Positions 1-12,378 of a DNA stretch of 64,000 nucleotides are shown in pieces. A model generated the notes under the pieces. It searched no databases, was not told the origin of the DNA, and worked only from the letters and a program-made list of their open reading frames with translations. The stretch's first letter is position 1. The number at the start of each line of letters is the position of its first letter. The DNA is taken from positions 6,735,822 to 6,799,821 of the forward strand of contig OY811976.1 of NCBI GenBank assembly GCA_963681505.1. Direction: 5' to 3'. The position numbers and the translations under genes are program-made. The stretch comes from Eunapius fragilis. Taxonomy: Eukaryota; Porifera; Demospongiae; Spongillida; Spongillidae.

Positions 1-650
1 ATCACTCCCACTATATGCCCTGTCCTGCTGCCTTATATATGCTTCGGGATCCTTGGGTAGCTCCATATTCCAGTAAGTTTGAATATGATGGTGCATGATA
101 CAAAAAAAAAATTGCAATATGTTCAAATGATGTTCAGTCTGTTTCATCCATTGTGTATAGGCATCAAGTCATATTTAGCAGGAGATACAGAAGAAAAACG
201 CAGGATCAGCCTTACCTTCTGTGTTGTGGGGTCTCATCCTGCGCAGATCTATCTTGTCAAGGATTATGAGGTAGAGCTCACTCTGTATTTGCACTTTTGC
301 ACTTTGTTCTGGATTTTTTGTATTTAATGTACAGTACACCACTGGATGCAGTACTCTGTTCAGCTTTCTGGAGTCCTTGTTGAATTTACAAAGCAAGCAG
401 ACGAGGCAACCATCAGTGGCTCTTTTCATGACATCATTGACTTAGCAGAACACTGAGATTGTTTGAATTGTACTCTGTGTTTGGTGTTGTTTTAAAAACA
501 ACTTTGTGCACTTTTTCTGGTTAAGTAATTACCGTTAATTTTGGAATGCACGCAGGCCTGACCAACGATTCTAGTGGGGTTATCACACCAAAACTCATGG
601 GTATAGTACACGGCAACTGGTGGGTGATCCCACTCCTTATAATAGGTGGG
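1..650. other. No recognisable gene
   Basis: I see no coding region with a recognisable domain, no RNA gene and no clear repeat here. The short open frames lack family motifs. The sequence leads into two short palindromes next to a truncated reverse transcriptase fragment. Confidence 0.5.
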
Positions 651-652
651 AC

Positions 653-712
653 TGGCACACCTAAATAGGTGTGCCAGGCGGGACAGCGCTAGCACACCAA
701 ATCTGGTGTGCT
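653..712. repeat. Two adjacent short palindromes
   Basis: Near 653-675 GGCACACCT is followed by AGGTGTGCC, and near 691-712 AGCACACCA is followed by TGGTGTGCT. Both share the core CACACC/GGTGTG. They lie just beyond the point where the neighbouring reverse transcriptase fragment stops matching, so they may be the end of a small foldback element. That reading is inference. Confidence 0.5.
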
Positions 713-1379
713 CAGCCCACCATGTTTTTTACAGTGCACTTTCCTGTTAGCCTTCTGAGAGTTTCCCCAACAGCAATAGGCCTGATATCAGGTGGGGAGC
801 CATCTTTAAACTTGTTCAAAGCAGTGAGGCTTCCACCCGCTAGAAATCTGGCAACTGACAATGGAGCTTTGCCTGCTGCAAGGAGGTTAACAATATCCCT
901 CAGGGATGAGCCAATGGAAATTGGAAGAGGGATTTGTGCAGCATCAATTAGATGTTGTACCCTGAGGCCTGAGGGGCCAGCAGCAGTGCCCTTTGGGAAG
1001 GAGAAAAGGAAGGGTAGGATGTTGAAATCAGGACCTAGAGAAAGTGGAGTGGAAGGAACATCTGGAGGAGTGGGTAGGGGAGAGCTAGGGTGTTTTGATT
1101 TGAGCAGCTCCCAGGTAGCATTATTGAGGGGAGCAAGCCCATCAGATAAAAGTATTCTGCAGGCTTTACCATGCAGACCGATCTTTGCTAAGGATATAAC
1201 CGAATCTAATAGGCTCTTAGAGTTCCTTTGCCTCTGCTGTGATGGGGCTTTAAGGACATTGGACCCTGCAAGGTTCCAAAGGGTACTAAACTCTTCCTTT
1301 GCCCAAAGATCACACAAGACTTTGATCGGGGTGTGCTTGAAGTGGCGGCCTTTACTTTTTAGGGAGGGAAGAACACACT
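712..1379 (-). pseudogene. Truncated non-LTR reverse transcriptase, copy A
   Basis: About 200 residues on the minus strand align without gaps to the middle of the longer reverse transcriptase at 13.97-16.49 kb. Shared blocks are LCDLW, GLRVQHLIDAA, LLAAGKAP, FLAGGSLTALNK and RPIAVGETLRRLTGKC. The fragment starts exactly where the (AAT)n tail of copy B ends (near 1380). It stops near 730, before the catalytic YxDD motif, so it cannot encode a working enzyme. It is a sister copy of B rather than part of it, because the shared segment differs at many positions. The N-terminal zinc fingers, catalytic palm and endonuclease are all missing. Confidence 0.85.
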
Positions 1380-1511
1380 TTATTATTATTATTGAAAAAA
1401 GCCAACTATTAATAGAAATTTACAAGAGAATACATGAATAGGAATACAATATTTAGGAGGAGAAATAACATGCATGAATTATTAATAACTCATGCTACAG
1501 TTCAATAAACT

Positions 1512-2661
1512 TTAAGATGGGAGCCACCTGGAAAGGATTGCTGTCGCATTTGCCCTCACCAGATGCAAGTTGAGCCTGCTATACAGGTCAGACAGCACAA
1601 CTGACTTTGCTTTGCCCGATATGATGGCAAGACGGGAGGCAAGCATCTTAAACGAGTCCATGGCTTCCTTTCCCCAAGCACCATAGGACTCCGTGACCAG
1701 AGGTACACAATACCAGCCCAAAGCATTGCATTTGGGGTCATTCTCATTATGCTTTCGCTCTTCAGTGGACAAGGCGGCTGCCCCAGCTGACAATCCCGCT
1801 ACTGAAACAATTGTAGGGTTTAGCGGTGATGTCACTGAAATATCAAAGGCAGCTGGTTTGCCAAGGGCCCAGTTGGGTAGCAAAATGTCTGCAGGGCGTG
1901 AATGGTCATGCTCAGATGTAAGATTGCTACCCATCTCCACCTTTACGCTCAAGTGGGCTCTACGGCAAGTCTCCGCCAACACATTGCGCAGCTGGTTGTG
2001 TCGGGTGACTACGTCTCCTCCTTTTTTGCACGTTGTAGCATGATGACCAAGGGGATCTAATGCACTGTTTGGGCATAGGGCACACAGAGAACCATTGGAG
2101 GTGTCCAAACCAAGCCACCACTTGACTGCTACCTGGAATACTGAGGGCTCAAGATGAAGGCCGAGACCTTCAGAAGGGACTACAGTTAGCCATGAAGCAG
2201 CATGTGGGGATGAGACAGACAACAAACGAGCCTTATCAGCAACAGAAGAAACGATCAGGATGTTATTGAACTGATGGATGTCAATCTTGCTCGAAAGTTG
2301 ATTTTGATGGACTGAAGATGAAACTAAACCATCAGACTGAATTGTATCAGAAGGAGATACAGACTCATTGAATGTCTGTATTGCATCAGAGAGATGGTGG
2401 TTGGAAGGGGAGCCATAGCCAGAAGAGCATAAAGATGCAATGAATGCTGCAGGTGAGTGTAGGGACAGAGACCTCATGCCCAACCCTCCTCTGCTTAGGC
2501 TTAGCTGGGCCTGCTGCCAGGCAACATCAGTTGTATCAACTGCAGTGCATAGTGAAAAACTTCTACGAACATCTTCATCAAAAAGCTGAAGAGAAGTCAT
2601 AGCAAGTGAAGGAGGAGTGGCACGGGCTAGATGTGCAAGCCGACAAAATCCCCCACACATA
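1512..2661 (-). CDS. C-terminal part of retrotransposon polyprotein: CCHC knuckle and restriction-like endonuclease
   Basis: This is the 3' half of copy B's ORF. It opens in mid-protein: CGGFCRLAHLAR is the thumb-like block that follows the RT palm in this family, so the methionine at 2660 is not a true start. A zinc knuckle C-x2-C-x9-H-x4-C (CALC...HATTC) lies about residue 195. It is followed by RPADILLPNWALGKPAAFDISV, which fits the P-D...D-x-x-V pattern of RLE nucleases that nick the target for target-primed reverse transcription. The final approximately 100 residues match copy C at 16.6-17.1 kb. No internal stops are present, so copy B was intact or nearly so when interrupted. Confidence 0.8.
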
Positions 2662-2724
2662 CCCGGGTGGAAAAAATCGCGATAATATCGCGATGTTTGG
2701 CGATTCTGGCGATTAATCGCCGGA
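2662..2724. repeat. Left terminal inverted repeat of the 11.3-kb element
   Basis: The outer 35 bases pair almost perfectly with the right end. Inside it are tandem GGCGATT-like motifs (ATCGCGAT, GGCGATT, GCGATTAATCGCC) that also recur, less regularly, at the right end. They could be transposase-binding subrepeats. Confidence 0.85.
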
Positions 2725-4530
2725 CAGAAATGACGTCAACGTGTCAAGTAAATTGTCATGACAACCATTCTATGACGGGATGATATCCAATTACATGTAT
2801 TTGGACGATAGAAAATTTGATATTTTATCTGTACGCCTATACTAGTAGGTCTGGATTTTAATATTCCCTTGTATTTAAGATGAATCTGGTCGGAGAGGAT
2901 CTAGCGGAACTCTAATTAACAGTTACTATTAAACGAGGGAGCGGACGTAGCCGTAGCACATATCGATGGTGACTCGGTTCGCGCTACATATGTAGACATT
3001 CTCTGTATGGAAGCGGTAAACGAGCAGGCATATTGTGTCGATCTATATGTTTATGTGATGTGTATCATGTGTCACAGCGAAGCCGCTATCTGCATATGGT
3101 GCTTCAACTATGTCTCTACTAGTAAGCAGGTGCTTGAGCTGGTGCGCTACCTGCATGAAAGCACTGTTTCAGTCTGGACAGACCGCGAAAGCAGAGGAAC
3201 AATCTGGATTTTAAAATGGGGTAAGGTAGTAATTTTGTCACGTTGGCTTTTACATACACACACGGAGTACATTTCCACATTCGCCTTACATTGGTCTGCT
3301 TACATTTACTACTTTACATTGTACGTTTTTACTTACATGTGGGACAATGGAAAGACACTGGGTTGGTGAGTTTGATCATTTACTTGTACATATATGCTGT
3401 CTACCAGGCAGTAGCCAAACCTGCTTGTCCAAAACAGCACCCTGAATGTGACTATTGGAAATCTCGAGATACATGTGTAACACTACAAAATGCATTCCCT
3501 GTCCTCATCTTCATTCTGTAAGTCACCCAAATGCCTATGCAGGGTACAGCGTTCATATATGTAGGTGGGGTGTACAATTCGGACATTATGCTGATGTGAT
3601 GTGCATTGTACGAAAGGGGATCCATTCTTATTATGATGCCTTGATACAGTTTCAATCCATGCCACCCTTCTCCCTGGTAACACTTTTGATCCATACCCAC
3701 CACCCTTTTCCACCCCTTTCCCTACACATACCAACCTTCTCCTCAACCCAACCCTTTCACACTACAAGGGAAGTGGGGGGGTATGGGCACAGATAAGTCA
3801 TTGAACATTTTCTGTACTATTCTGTTACTAATTTGTACTGCAGGAAAGTGGAGAGGTATGTGTGCTCCCTTACCATGATCCCCCTCTCAGTGGTTTGTAC
3901 TGGTCCAATGACCTCTGCTTATTTGGGGTTGCCTTTTGCTAATTAATAGATCAGCGTGTGTGTTTTTGTGGATCATAGCCCTTTGCGGGTGGACAAAAGG
4001 GTCCATAATTAGACAATACCGTAAACCAATTGCAGCTAGATGCGCCTTGTTCATTTTATACCCGTTGATCCCTCCCATTTAACTGGTGTATCATCATAGT
4101 AGAGACTATACTATTATGCGCACTCTTCATATCACACACAGCCAATTTATATATGGATATCGTAAGGGAGAGGGGTAGCTTACCAAGCACAGACAAATTC
4201 TCAAGACGGATGGTATGCCGCATCGTCAACTACGCACAATACCACAGATACAATACACAGAATTACACACAGTGCCCACCACAGAGACCAGCTCCAGAAA
4301 TGTTGCATAGTCTATGGAAGCCTTTTGGTAGCTACAGGGAAGATAAGGAGGGCAGTCTATCAATGTTCAGAGTTATCATAAGTATACACCCCCTGATGGC
4401 ACCCACTGTAGGTGCTTGTGACGTGTCTGAGCAGTACTTTGACAATGTAGTTATAAGTGTAAACAATGAGAACCAACAGACTGGCATTAGTGTAGTGCAG
4501 TAAATAGATTGAAGGGAAAGTGTAACATCA
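2725..4530. other. Interior of the 11.3-kb element, no gene recognised
   Basis: Several short open frames occur on both strands, but none shows a domain motif, a signal peptide or consistent splice sites. I see no function here. Confidence 0.4.
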
Positions 4531-4535
4531 AGGGC

Positions 4536-4815
4536 GAATGGGGGAGAAGGAGAGAGAGAGGGAGTTGTAGGAAGGAGAGGAGAGGGGGAGGAGAGTGAGG
4601 AGGAGTGGGGGAGGGAAGAAGAGGGGAGGAGAGGGAGAAAAGGGAGCAGGAGACGAAAAGGAGGAAGGGGGAGGGGTGGTGAGGGAGGGAGGAGGAGGGA
4701 GAGGGGAGGGAGAGGAGGGCAAGAGGGGAGAGAGGAGAGGGGAGGGAGGAGGGGAGGTAGGAGAGGGGAGAAAGGGGAGGGAGGAGAGGAAGACAAAAGA
4801 GGGAGGAAAGGGGAG
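4536..4815 (+). repeat. Purine-rich GGGAGGA tract
   Basis: About 280 bases of almost pure purine on the plus strand are built from irregular GGGAGG, GAGGA and GGGGAG words. Long proline/serine/leucine-only open frames on the opposite strand result from this composition and are not genes. Confidence 0.85.
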
Positions 4816-5514
4816 ATGGCTTCACATTTATACCCATTAAGTTAAAAATGTCCCTGGTCCATTTCCACTTAGAATGCTGAGAACAGGAACAGCTGGAGGG
4901 ACCAATGGATTGGGGTCACAATAGTAGTCACTTCCTTCCCATAACATATGGGTAGGCACACCTGAGAAGTGTAGGGTTGCCTAACACATGAGGCTGCTTG
5001 ATCTTATCTAAAACAATGGGCAAGGTGGATGGGTGCAGGCTTTGGTGTCCTAGGTTAACAGGGGGTAGAGTCTATCCTGACTATCCATGCCCACACAGAG
5101 AGCGTATCAATGTATCTACAAGAAGGTCCACACCCCACTCTTATTGTTCAAGAGCACAGGCTATCCATTGCACCCCGGATTGTGAAAGCAATTCCACCGC
5201 CAAACAAAGTTACAAAATCGTAGATATATACCTTTATATAAATATGACACGTCCATACCAGTACGTACATGTTAGAATATTAGTCCATGTGACATTGGCT
5301 ACTAATAGAACAAAGGTACTTCATTCCATGTATGGCCTTTAAATGGCGACAAGTTCAACTTGTTAACACGTAGTGCAAAGTTTATAATGTTGTCGGTTGT
5401 CAAGGGTGGTTGCTAAGGCATTACGCCACTTTTTCAATACTTCTATGGGTATGTCTTTTGTCCACAAAATGTATGGCCGCATAGGGCTGTGGGATGTGTG
5501 TGTATGTGTTATTT

Positions 5515-5812
5515 ATAATGTCTAATGTCCTGGGCTTGCTCCGAGGTGCATATACATGTATGTACATCGCAAGGTACGCAAAGCGAGTTTTTTTTTGGCA
5601 CTATAGTGAAGTTTGACAGCTTTACCACATTGCATAAGACCTTATCTGTTTGGGCCGAAGCTGCTCTGAAGGCCTAATACCTTTTGCTGCTCTTATGCAA
5701 TGTGATAAAGCTGTCAAACTTCACTATAATGCCAAAAAAAAACTCGCTTTGCGTACCTTGCGATGTACATACATGTATATGCACCTTGGAGCAAGCCCAG
5801 GACCTTAGACAT
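5515..5812. repeat. Long hairpin (foldback) with arms of about 125 bp
   Basis: The left arm (about 5515-5643, beginning TAATGTC then CCTGGGCTTGCTCC) is repeated in reverse complement at about 5690-5812. About 45 bases lie between them. The arms include the same A/T homopolymer and the same ACATACATGTATATGCACC word. Few mismatches separate the arms, so this is a foldback or MITE of fairly recent origin, or an inverted duplication. Confidence 0.85.
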
Positions 5813-6631
5813 TTGACATTAATGTGTACACTTCCCACACAAAGCACACCTCTCACACACAGCACCCCTCCCACACACAGCACCCTTCACACATGATGAC
5901 ACTGGATGCATTTCATATGTGTGTGTGTGTCTATGCGTGTGTGTGTGTATGTGTGTGTATGTGTGCCCATGCCATCAATTGATGCTGTATTATTGGCATA
6001 TGTGCCATTTCATTTACCCTCTCCTCACTTAATAGATCATTATCCAATATGCCCTTTTCAATGGGCACCCACACATACATGTGCAGGGTTGAGAGTTTAT
6101 GGCCCTGAGGTTGTGTTTAATGACTGATAAGGTTAACTTACATTCCCTATCAGTCTTCAGCCAGCCATTTTGAGGCAAACTTGGTAACCAGTATATCAGT
6201 TCAGATTTAGGCGGGTGTGATGATACCCACTCTCTCTCTCCACCCTTTCTTCCCACACATGTGTATGTGGTGTGTGTGACACGTGTGACACTGGATGTCT
6301 GTGTATGCCCTTTCATCTACTGCTCTATTCCTTGCTTCCCCTCAATAGGCTCCAATGTGACCTTCTTGTGGATGCTTCAGCTATGATGTGCTCATTGACA
6401 TTACAAGCTATATATAAACATTTGTGAAAATCAGTCGTTTGGTTCTTATTGCCTATTTGTGAGATATTATTTTTTATGTATCACAGTTATATTAAACAAG
6501 GTTGTATAATGTTTTAGAATCATTGTAATAAAAAGGCTCTCAATGAAGTTTCATTATGACAGAGGCACCTGTGCCACTGGTGAAACATAAGTTCTTGTAG
6601 TCTGGCTACCAGCCATATGCTGGGTTGCCTG

Positions 6632-6639
6632 TGTGTGTG

Positions 6640-6672
<33 letters not shown>

Positions 6673-6682
6673 TTGTGTGTGT

Positions 6683-6746
<64 letters not shown>

Positions 6747-6756
6747 ATGCGCATGT
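6632..6756 (+). repeat. (GT)n microsatellite
   Basis: About 125 bases of GT dinucleotide with rare TTTGT and GGGTG interruptions. Confidence 0.95.
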
Positions 6757-7379
6757 GTGTGTGCATGTGCGTACATAGTAAGCCCCTATACGTATACCCA
6801 CTGGCCATCTAAGTATGTTTGTCTGAACATACATAGGTGTAAATACATGTGACCTTGCTTGAGACTCCTATATATACCACCACAAGCCAAGCATATACCC
6901 ACTTGGCAACTATATGTATATTCATACACCAGGAAAACACATACAGTTTGGCATGGTGTATTGTAACAGTCAATGGTACTAAATAATAGTCATGCAGTTG
7001 TATAATAATATATATGTAATAGTCGTCTATAGGAATTATTGTTTTGGATGCTATCACCTGTCGATCGTGTGACGTGACCAGAGTTTTAAAATCAGTTTAC
7101 CCGTTGATACCCTACACGCTATAATGCCGGCCGGCGCTCCAATACAACCATAGGCCTAGGCCTACAACTAGCGCTTGGATCTCATTGTTAAGACGCTGTC
7201 GTTGACATGGACGCTGTCAAGCGGAAAGATGCAAACTGTTGAACTTGACGCTTTATTATTAAGTAAGTATTATTGTTAAGTAAGTACTTGGGAGTGAAAC
7301 TAAGTGTTAGGCAATCCTAGGCCTATTGTCCACGCAGATTGTGCAGAAGAGTGTTTTTGCGATACTGCCATTGCGGCAT

Positions 7380-7960
7380 TTATAATTGATAATTCTTATT
7401 AAAGCCCTCGAAGGAAGACGGCGCAGTGTGTGTGCATTGTGTACACATTATGTGTATGCATGGTGTGTGTACCTTGTGGTGTTTATGATAACTTGCTTTG
7501 TAATAAATTACTGCACACACTGCTTGTCACTCACCCATATGCACATCCCCTGCACACACCAATCCAACAGTACATACACTCCTTGTCATCTTAACACTCC
7601 TCTTGTACACACCAATGCACACCCTTGGCCTGCCACATTGCAATCCTCTCACAGCATGGCTAGCCCATGCACACACACCCTTATCACACACACATCTAAT
7701 TTACGCCCCCCTTGTACACATACATGTACTCCCTTGTCACACACCCACTGTACATTCTGTCACTATGCACACACCCTCTGCACCCTTTCTACACACACCT
7801 TCACTACACACACCCTCTTTGAACACACCCACACTCATTCACACACCCACACTCATTCACACTCTTGTACATACCCACCCTCTACACACACTCGATCCCT
7901 GGAGCTGGATGTCCATAGGGATAAGTGGGGAGGGAGAGACATGTACATGTAGAGGGCTAT
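7380..7960 (+). repeat. Degenerate CACACCC-rich tract
   Basis: From about 7500 to 7890 the plus strand is a loose repeat of CACACAC(C)CT and TTGTACACA words. Histidine/threonine/proline open frames here follow from the repeat and I do not call a gene. Confidence 0.6.
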
Positions 7961-8159
7961 AGGATGGTGAGGGAGAGTTGTGATAGGGAGTTAGGGACTC
8001 ACTAATAGCTGCATGGTATTGATGCTAAAATTGTTAACTTAATCACAAGGATGCAACAACTTTAGTTTTTACAAAAGAGGAAGCACAGTACAAAAACATG
8101 GACTTTGAGAGGTCATACTGTCCCTACAGTGCAAAATTACAGATTGATTATTTGAATTT

Positions 8160-8247
8160 TGGGTTGGTCTGTACCCTGGGTTAAATATCTCTAGCCGGTA
8201 GTCATTTATGTCATCTGGGTGTGGTCCATAACCTGGGCAGGAATGTG

Positions 8248-8301
<54 letters not shown>

Positions 8302-8470
8302 TGTATATATATATATGTGTGTGTGTGTGTGTATATTAGGAGAATCTCTCCAACGGTTGGGTTGGTCTGAGCCCTATGCAAGAAAGAGTTACATATCTCT
8401 AAACACTAGTCAGTTGTTTCATCTGGGTATGGTCTGTACCCTGGGCATGAATATGTGTGCATGTGTGTGT
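8160..8470 (+). repeat. Repeated approximately 230-bp unit with (GT)n core
   Basis: The phrase GGTTGGTCTG...CCCTGG...CATCTGGGT.TGGTC occurs near 8163-8245 and again near 8358-8445. Each time a GT tract follows (8241-8332 and 8455-8562). The duplication therefore carries a microsatellite and its unique flank together. Confidence 0.7.
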
Positions 8471-8497
8471 GTTTGTGTGTATGTGTGTGTGTGTGTA

Positions 8498-8562
<65 letters not shown>
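8455..8562 (+). repeat. (GT)n microsatellite
   Basis: GT dinucleotide repeat with TTTGT and ATGT interruptions, forming the second GT tract of the duplicated local unit. Confidence 0.95.
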
Positions 8563-8564
<2 letters not shown>

Positions 8565-8769
8565 GGATTTACCGCCAAGTTTGCAACGGGGTGGGTTTTG
8601 GAATATATAAAAATATAGGGGGGTGAAAGTCTTCCCTCTGCACTGTTACATGGTATGCCATGGAGTTTTAGCATGTAAACCAGGGGGTGGGTAGGGGGTG
8701 GAAGTGGTAAATCCCTGGTGTGTGTGTGGGCTCTTTTTCCTGGGATGTATATTAGGAGAATCTCTTTAG

Positions 8770-9030
8770 TAGAGCTGACTAAAAAGACCCCTGTGGGTGC
8801 GGTGAACTTTCTGGTTAAGGTGTGAGGGGTTAAGTAACATAGCTGACTAAAAAGACCCCTGTGGGTGCGGTGAACTTTCTGGTTAAGGTGTGAGGGGTTA
8901 TGTAACATAGCCTAATAAAAGACCCCTGTGGGTGTGGTGTATTTTCCAGGAGTGTGAGGGGTTAAGGAACATAGCCGACAATCCACACACTCACCACCAC
9001 ACCCACAGGGTTCTTTTTTGTCAGTTGCGT
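8770..9030 (+). repeat. 67-bp tandem repeat with an inverted partial copy
   Basis: GCTGACTAAAAAGACCCCTG and the following 47 bases (ending in a GTGAGGGGTTA block) repeat at about 8774 and 8841, with a worn third copy at 8909. At about 8980-9025 ACCACACCCACAGGGTTCTT reads as the reverse complement of the GACCCCTGTGGGTGTGGT part, so the array ends in an inverted copy. Confidence 0.75.
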
Positions 9031-9341
9031 TCCAATAGTGCAAAGGGTCAAGCCAGATCTAGCAAAGAGCCCTGAGTGTGAGAAGGAACTACTGTTTGTT
9101 AATATTCAAAGCCTATGTACATATGTGGTTGTGTATTTGTTTGTTCCAGCTGCCTATATGTACCTTTATCTGATTGTGGATTTGTGAGGTCTCTATTTTT
9201 TATTACATGTATAGCTTGCTAGCAAAGCTTGCTAGAGAAGCTTATTGTGACCACCCAAATATTGTACTGACACCTGCACTCTCTTCAGATGGTGGATGCC
9301 CTAAGAGGGGAGTCGGGGGATGGGACTAAGCTCTTTCTCCC

Positions 9342-9364
9342 ACCCCCCCCCCCCCCCCCACCCC
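9342..9364 (+). repeat. Poly(C) tract
   Basis: About 18 consecutive C bases flanked by CACCC. Similar tracts occur throughout the window. Confidence 0.9.
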
Positions 9365-9559
9365 GCTATAGACACGCCCATGAGTTTGTCCCCATACCAT
9401 ACCTTTAAATACATCTGATGTATAACAGTATTCCCTGTACTCTTGTAAGCCCAGGGGGGATACGGTGGCAATGCAGACATGCAGATGTGTGCATGTCCCC
9501 CATAATCACTCCAGCTTGACATTGCACATTGGTTTGTACTGGATCTACTTGGGGTTGTT

Positions 9560-9595
9560 GTGTGTGTGTGTGTATGTGTGTGTGTATGTGTGTGT

Positions 9596-9668
<73 letters not shown>
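9560..9668 (+). repeat. (GT)n microsatellite
   Basis: GT repeat with three TATGT interruptions in its first third and about 60 uninterrupted bases after them. Confidence 0.95.
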
Positions 9669-9669
<1 letters not shown>

Positions 9670-10074
9670 CATGTTGCCCTGCCACTGGGAACCAACCCAT
9701 TGACAATGTGCATGTTATATGCCGGGCCATTTCATTAACCCCTTCTTCTCATTCAATAGATTATGGCAATGAGAAAATGAGAAATCCTGTGCAGCTGTCA
9801 TTATATGAACGTTTTCATTGTGTAACTGCGGCTCCATTCTTATTGCCTTGTTAACACACTTATTTATACAGTTGTATGGTTATTAATTAAAGTTGTTATT
9901 GATATCTTAAAAAGGCACACCTACTGACAAATTACAGTGTCGTAGAGGCATGAGCTAGGTTACACAGGCAGGTCTTTTCAGTGACTCTGTTGTTGGGAGA
10001 GTTGTGATAGGGAGTTAGGGACTCACTAATAGCTGCATGGTATTGATACTAAAATTGTTGTAGTAGGTGTGTTT

Positions 10075-10905
10075 GGGGAAGGGGGAGGGGAATGCCAAAT
10101 GACTTGTGTAACTATCACCAGACTTAAACAATAGACAGTGAAGTGTTTTCCCCTACTCTGGGACATCATTAGGACACTATGTAATGTTTAGGTAGCATAG
10201 CAATATGCATGGGTCATATGTTTGGGGGAGGAGGAGGGGGGGGGGAAGTGACTTTCGAGTAACTAAAAATTTCTATCACCAGACTTAAACAATAGACAGT
10301 GAAGTGTTTTCCCCTACTCTGGGACATCATTAGGACACTATGTAATGTTTAGGTAGCATAGCAATATGCATGGGTCATATGTTTGGGGGAGGAGGGGGGG
10401 GGTAAGTGACTTTCGAGTAACTAAAAATTTCTATCACCTGACTTAAACAATAGACAGTGAAGTGTTTCCCCTACTCTGGAACATCATTAGGACACTATGT
10501 AATGTTTAGGTAGCATAGCAATATGCATGGGTCATATGTTTGGGGGAGGAGGGGGGGGGGGGGGTAAGTGACTTTCGAGTAACTAAAAATTTCTATCACC
10601 TGACTTAAACAATAGACAGTGAAGTGTTTTCCCCTACTCTGGAACATCATTAGGACACTATGTAATGTTTAGGTAGCATAGCAATATGCATGGGTCATAT
10701 GTTTGGGGGAGGAGGGGGGGTAAGTGACTTTCGAGTAACTAAAAATTTCTATCACCTGACTTAAACAATAGACAGTGAAGTGTTTCCCATACTCTGGGGC
10801 ATCATTAGGACACTATGTAATGTTTAGGTAGCATACTTGGGTCATATGTTTGGGCGGGGGGGGGGGGGGGGGGGGGGGGAAATGCCAAATGACTTCTGTG
10901 TAACT
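10075..10905 (+). repeat. Tandem repeat of about 160 bp, five to six copies
   Basis: Each unit contains TATCACC.GACTTAAACAATAG, then CATCATTAGGACACTATGTA, then GCATGGGTCATATGTTTGGG and a poly(G) run of variable length. CTTTCGAGTAACTAAAAATT marks successive copies near 10250, 10410, 10570 and 10725. The units are nearly identical except for poly(G) length. A diverged copy follows at 10880-11020. Confidence 0.9.
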
Positions 10906-11054
10906 AATCACCAGACTGCAGTGAGGTTTTCCCCCTACGTTTACTCTCAGGACAGGGTTAGAATAGTATATGCATGGGTGATATGTCGGGGAAGGGGGAG
11001 GGGGGGGGGGGGGGGCATAATGACTTAAGCGTGTTATCATGTAACTTATTGGAG

Positions 11055-11395
11055 AACACATTAATAGGAGGTGTGTGATAGTAGGTAGGGGTGTGATGGT
11101 AGAGAGGGGTGTGATGGTAGGGAGGGGTGTGGTGTAGGGAGGGGTGTTATAGTAGGGAGGGGTGTGGTGTAGGGAGGGGTGTGATAGTAGGGAGGGGTGT
11201 GGTGTAGGGAGGGGTGTGATAGTAGGGAGGGGTGTGATAGTAGGGAGGGGTGTGGTGTAGGGAGGGGTGTGATAGTAGGGAGGGGTGTGGTGTAGGGAGG
11301 GGTGTGATGTAGGGAGGGGTGTGATAGTAGGGAGGGGTGTGATGTAAGGAGGGGTGTGATGTAGGGAGGGGTGTGATAGTAGGGAGGGGTCAGGT
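11055..11395 (+). repeat. GGGAGGGGTGTGATAGTA minisatellite
   Basis: About 18 copies alternate between GTGATAGTAGGGAGGG (19-bp unit) and GTGGTGTAGGGAGGG (17-bp unit). Mixing of two length variants indicates unequal exchange or slippage. Serine/proline/threonine open frames on the other strand are artefacts of this repeat. Confidence 0.9.
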
Positions 11396-11966
11396 GTGAG
11401 GACTGGTTGTAACACACATTCCCCAACATTGTATGTAAACACAGCTGAAGACTCATTGCACAGAACATGTGCTCTCCCTCACCTGATATCTACAGCTGCA
11501 CATTCACATACACCCCTTACAATCTTTATTGATCTACATGCTTACATGTACACTGCTGCACAGCACACGACATGCAACTTACATGTAGGCTTCCTCCATA
11601 TTCATATGGGAGCTGTGTGTATGTAATGAAGAGGTGTGGAGGTGTGTTTATAATGAAGAGGTGTGTACTTAATGTGCTCTGTTCACACACATGCAGTCAC
11701 ACTTTTGGTTTTGTAGGGAGCCTCTGTTGTTCTCAGCAGCAAGCATTTCATTGGTTCTTGAAGAGTTTACGGACATTTACTGATGCTTTATTTTGTATAT
11801 CGTATAACATATTAGCTTTGTAATGATGATGATCAGTACTATAAATTGTAGGAGGATGGAGTCAGTCACAAGGTTTATTGATTTGCACATATACCAAAAA
11901 AGTATGATAGACAAGTTACAAAGCAACAGCTTATATAGATACATGTAGGAAGCATGCAGTTCTGGA

Positions 11967-12188
11967 TCATATGATTGGTGTATCTATGTTCTCTGTGTCC
12001 AGATCAGTGGCTGCTTCCTTGTTCTTGCCGGTGAGACTAAACTTCGCTCTTAGATTCCGGCACTTAGAATTAAGTTTGCCCACTATCTCTTTCCAGTTGT
12101 TTTCTTCATCTTTAATAGGAATCTGAAATCTGTCTTGTATTGTCACTGTGAATGGAACAATATCGATTACAAAGTGTACTGATTCCAA
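11967..12188 (-). CDS. Possible terminal exon, unknown protein
   Basis: A 73-residue open frame on the minus strand is unlike the surrounding satellites, with balanced, hydrophilic composition (for example NNWKEIVGKLNSKCRNLRAK). A reverse-complement AATAAA lies about 90 bases downstream at 11872-11877, as expected for a polyadenylation site. I do not recognise the family. It lies inside the 11.3-kb transposon and may be part of that element's own gene. Confidence 0.3.
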   Translation of the reverse strand: MESVHFVIDIVPFTVTIQDRFQIPIKDEENNWKEIVGKLNSKCRNLRAKFSLTGKNKEAATDLDTENIDTPII

Positions 12189-12378
12189 ATGAAATCAGTC
12201 GAACACCCAGCCCCATATGTGATTACAAAACCTGGAAAGGTAGCATGATAATGCACGATATTATGTAGCAAATGCATGAGCCTAATATTTCTCAACTCAC
12301 TCAAGGAAATCAAGTGATGGCATGGGTTCTCCACTATAGCCTTTTTGTTCAAATAACAGCAGTGATGAAAAGTACCAT

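Noticed and set aside
4332-4840. Pro/Ser/Leu-rich and Gly/Glu-rich ORFs in purine tracts
   Set aside because: Simple-sequence composition gives open frames on both strands. The same applies to 24.7-25.3, 26.3-26.7, 28.1-28.5, 29.4-30.0 and 32.7-33.5 kb.
6520-6852. Thr/His and Val/Cys ORFs over (GT)n tracts
   Set aside because: Microsatellite translation only. The same holds at 8.2-8.9, 9.3-9.9 and 35.2-35.9 kb.
10813-11468. Pro-rich 209-codon minus ORF
   Set aside because: It follows from the GGGAGGGGTGTGATAG minisatellite and the 160-bp repeat; no domain.
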